A stretch of 64,000 nt of DNA, from NCBI RefSeq assembly GCF_017355955.1, contig NZ_JAFFID010000001.1:2046001-2110000 (forward strand). Direction: 5' to 3'. Positions 62,401 through 64,000 of the stretch are shown here, in pieces (position 1 is the first letter of the stretch; each line of letters opens with the position of its first letter). The notes below the pieces were generated by a model. That model was not told the DNA's origin, searched no databases, and saw nothing but the letters and a program-made list of their open reading frames with translations. The stretch is from Sabulibacter ruber. GTDB lineage: Bacteria > Bacteroidota > Bacteroidia > Cytophagales > Hymenobacteraceae. A program made the translations under genes and the position numbers.

Positions 62401-63513
62401 ATGCGTATTGACCATAAGCTATTGCTCTGGGGCTGGGTGGCCATTACTTTCTTCCTGGGAAGCTGCAGCGAGGCTTCTCCCGGGGAAGAGCCCCCTGCTG
62501 CCCTTCCGACTCCTACTCCCTACCAACTGGATCTTCCTCAGCGCTTCGGGGGCATTCAGGCGATTCCCGCCGATAATCCGCTTACCCAGGAGGGCGTGGC
62601 TTTGGGCCAAACCCTTTTTTATGAGAAAGCGCTTTCTGCCAACAACACCATGTCCTGCGGAAGCTGTCACCAACAGCAATTCGCCTTTACCGATGGGCAG
62701 GCCGTAAGCAAAGGAATTGACGGTATTGCCGGCACGCGCAGCGCCATGTCATTGGCCAATCTGCTGTGGGTCTCCCAGTTCAACTGGGACGGCGGACCAA
62801 AGTCACTGGAAGAACAAGCGAAGATTCCGCTAGAGAGCCCTATTGAACTGCACCAGAACCTGGATGTTGCCGTAGCCAAATTGCAGGCCACAGAGAAATA
62901 CCCAGCGCTATTTGAAAAGGCTTTTGGCAGAGGGCCCATCACCAAAGAGAACCTGCTTAAAGCCCTAGCCCAGTTTACCCGCACGCTCATCTCCTCCAAC
63001 TCCAGGTTTGACCGCTACCAGGAGGGCAAGGAAAACCTAACCGTAGACGAGTTATTGGGCATGCGCCTCTTCCTCACACACCCAGACCCCAACATCAGCC
63101 TGCGCGGCGGCAACTGCGGCGACTGCCACGGCGGCACCCTGCAAACCTTTAACACGTTCCATAACAACGGGCTGGATGCCGAACCCAAAGACGCGGGCCG
63201 GTGGCTGATTACGGGCAAGGAAAGTGACCGAGGCAAGTTCAGGGCACCTTCGCTCCGCAACATCGCGCTTACCGCACCCTACATGCACGATGGTCGGTTC
63301 AAGACCCTGGAAGACGTGTTAAACCATTACAATGAGCACGTAAACATGCAGGACCCTAACCTGGACCCACTCATTGAAGAAGCCCGTAATGATTTCGGGG
63401 GCGCCACGCTAGGGCTAACGGCCGAGGAGAAGCGGCAAATCATTGCCTTTCTGCACACCCTCACAGATGAAACCTTCGTCAAAGACCCTCGCTTCTCTGA
63501 CCCTAATAAGTAA
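62401..63513 (+). CDS. diheme cytochrome c peroxidase (MauG/CcpA/MbnH-like), lipoprotein
   Basis: A 370-residue periplasmic lipoprotein (lipobox FLGSC). Two heme motifs: CGSCH near residue 84 and CGDCH near residue 238. LRNIALTAPYMHDGRFKTLE is the conserved peroxidase/MauG segment. The family reduces peroxide or performs MauG-type oxidation of a partner protein. The next gene encodes an MbnP-like lipoprotein, which points to an MbnH-type role, modifying a Trp of the partner for metal binding; that is an inference from the pair. Confidence 0.9.
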   Translation: MRIDHKLLLWGWVAITFFLGSCSEASPGEEPPAALPTPTPYQLDLPQRFGGIQAIPADNPLTQEGVALGQTLFYEKALSANNTMSCGSCHQQQFAFTDGQAVSKGIDGIAGTRSAMSLANLLWVSQFNWDGGPKSLEEQAKIPLESPIELHQNLDVAVAKLQATEKYPALFEKAFGRGPITKENLLKALAQFTRTLISSNSRFDRYQEGKENLTVDELLGMRLFLTHPDPNISLRGGNCGDCHGGTLQTFNTFHNNGLDAEPKDAGRWLITGKESDRGKFRAPSLRNIALTAPYMHDGRFKTLEDVLNHYNEHVNMQDPNLDPLIEEARNDFGGATLGLTAEEKRQIIAFLHTLTDETFVKDPRFSDPNK

Positions 63514-63531
63514 GCCAAGAAACACGTTTCC

Positions 63532-63562
63532 GCCCTGTTTTCTTTAAACCACACCTGAAATG
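63532..63562. repeat. dispersed palindromic element between the peroxidase and MbnP-like genes
   Basis: GCCCTGTTTTCTTT then AAACCACACCTGAAATG, 19 bp after the peroxidase stop. Confidence 0.6.
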
Positions 63563-63616
63563 GCGAACAGCCTACGTTCGCACCATACAGAATCCCCCAC
63601 TTTCTATCCTACAATT

Positions 63617-64000
63617 ATGAAGTCACGTTTTACTTTTGGTAAAAACCTTTCCGCTGCTTTCCTCCTGGTGCTTGCCCTCTTTTCCTGGAGCTGCTCAGAC
63701 GATGACGAATCTACTGTCGCGGAGCCTAGTCAGGTCACGCTGGCTTTTCAGCACACCTTTAACACGCAGCCTTTCGCGCTAGAACAGGAATACACCAACG
63801 CGCACGGGCACCGAGTGAAGTTCCACGCCTTCCGGTACTACATCAGTAACGTGAAGCTTACCCGCCCAGACGGCACCACCTACGAGGAACCCAACAGCTA
63901 CCATCTCATCGAACGCACCGCCGATCACACCCAGGAGAGTTTCACCCTTCCGGATGTGCCGGCGGGAACGTATACCACGCTTACTTTCAGCGTAGGCGTA
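63617..64000 (+). CDS. MbnP-like lipoprotein, 3' truncated by window edge
   Basis: The first 128 residues are visible. A lipoprotein signal (LFSWSC) is followed by VTLAFQHTFNTQPFALEQEY, then VKFHAFRYYISNVKLTRPDG, which matches the start of the MbnP (copper-binding) domain. Members pair with MauG/MbnH-type diheme enzymes; here the peroxidase gene lies 103 bp upstream on the same strand. The residues that would prove metal binding lie beyond the window. Confidence 0.8.
   Translation, partial: MKSRFTFGKNLSAAFLLVLALFSWSCSDDDESTVAEPSQVTLAFQHTFNTQPFALEQEYTNAHGHRVKFHAFRYYISNVKLTRPDGTTYEEPNSYHLIERTADHTQESFTLPDVPAGTYTTLTFSVGV

Noticed and set aside
13221-63562. Strict strand polarity of the palindromic elements (KOPS- or Chi-like)
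   Set aside because: Most copies read CTG in the centre on the plus strand, but at least three read CAG and the element is nearly palindromic, so polarity cannot be claimed from this window.
1-64000. CRISPR array, tRNA or rRNA genes
   Set aside because: No regularly spaced direct repeats, and no T-arm or rRNA-like stretches were found on either strand by eye. A tRNAscan/Infernal run would settle this.

Overview
The window looks like a chromosomal segment of a Bacteroidota bacterium, most likely order Cytophagales, family Hymenobacteraceae (Rufibacter/Pontibacter-like). The family assignment is an inference. It rests on Bacteroidota-type promoter boxes (TTTG or CTTG, about 20 nt, TAnnTTTG), an S46 dipeptidyl-peptidase, an IPExxxVDY protein between acpP and pyk, three CarboxypepD_reg-plug-barrel outer-membrane proteins, LVIVD-type lipoproteins, a PorV-like barrel and SigZ. 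I saw no rRNA, tRNA, transposase, phage gene or CRISPR array.

Region 1 (1-20.3 kb) is a surface-polysaccharide locus. A partial TPR gene and a polytopic membrane protein (candidate Wzy polymerase) read rightward. Facing them, a leftward block runs asnB - ugd - uxs - wzx - eight glycosyltransferases and one hexapeptide acyltransferase. The glycosyltransferase part (about 1.8-13.1 kb) is strongly AT-rich. Upstream lies a second ugd-uxs pair with very high GC3. The two uxs copies share 917 identical bases, while the two Ugd proteins are about 91% identical but use very different codons, so the locus is a mosaic of transferred and converted DNA. A divergent manC (GDP-mannose supply) follows.

Region 2 (22-29.4 kb) holds a compact cluster aimed at organoarsenicals (ArsI C-As lyase, ArsN-type acetyltransferase, SigZ-type ECF sigma factor), a flavin reductase, and a small operon of one FAD oxidoreductase and two tandem paralogous GT-C-like membrane proteins.

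Region 3 (29.4-44.4 kb) is housekeeping and envelope DNA. It includes a secreted helix-hairpin-helix/beta-barrel protein with a PorV-like partner, an S46 peptidase, YidD, DUF4184 and YdjM-like membrane proteins, a cytosine-deaminase-like enzyme, MsrB, Lgt, a TrxR-like ferredoxin reductase with its [2Fe-2S] ferredoxin, and a small exported LVIVD lipoprotein cluster.

Region 4 (44.8-54.2 kb) has three paralogous outer-membrane receptors plus a CarboxypepD_reg protein. Region 5 (54.3-64 kb) carries an HD hydrolase, NadE, the acpP-fabF-rnc operon, an IPExxxVDY protein with pyruvate kinase, ribosomal protein S20, and at the right edge a diheme peroxidase next to a truncated MbnP-like lipoprotein.

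The most unusual signal is a family of about 20 short palindromic elements (left arm like GGCCTGTTTTC, right arm like GAAAACAGGCC, then GAAAAC). They sit in intergenic regions, mostly just after stop codons, from 13.2 kb to the right end, and are absent from the AT-rich glycosyltransferase island. Some coincide with perfect rho-independent-type hairpins.
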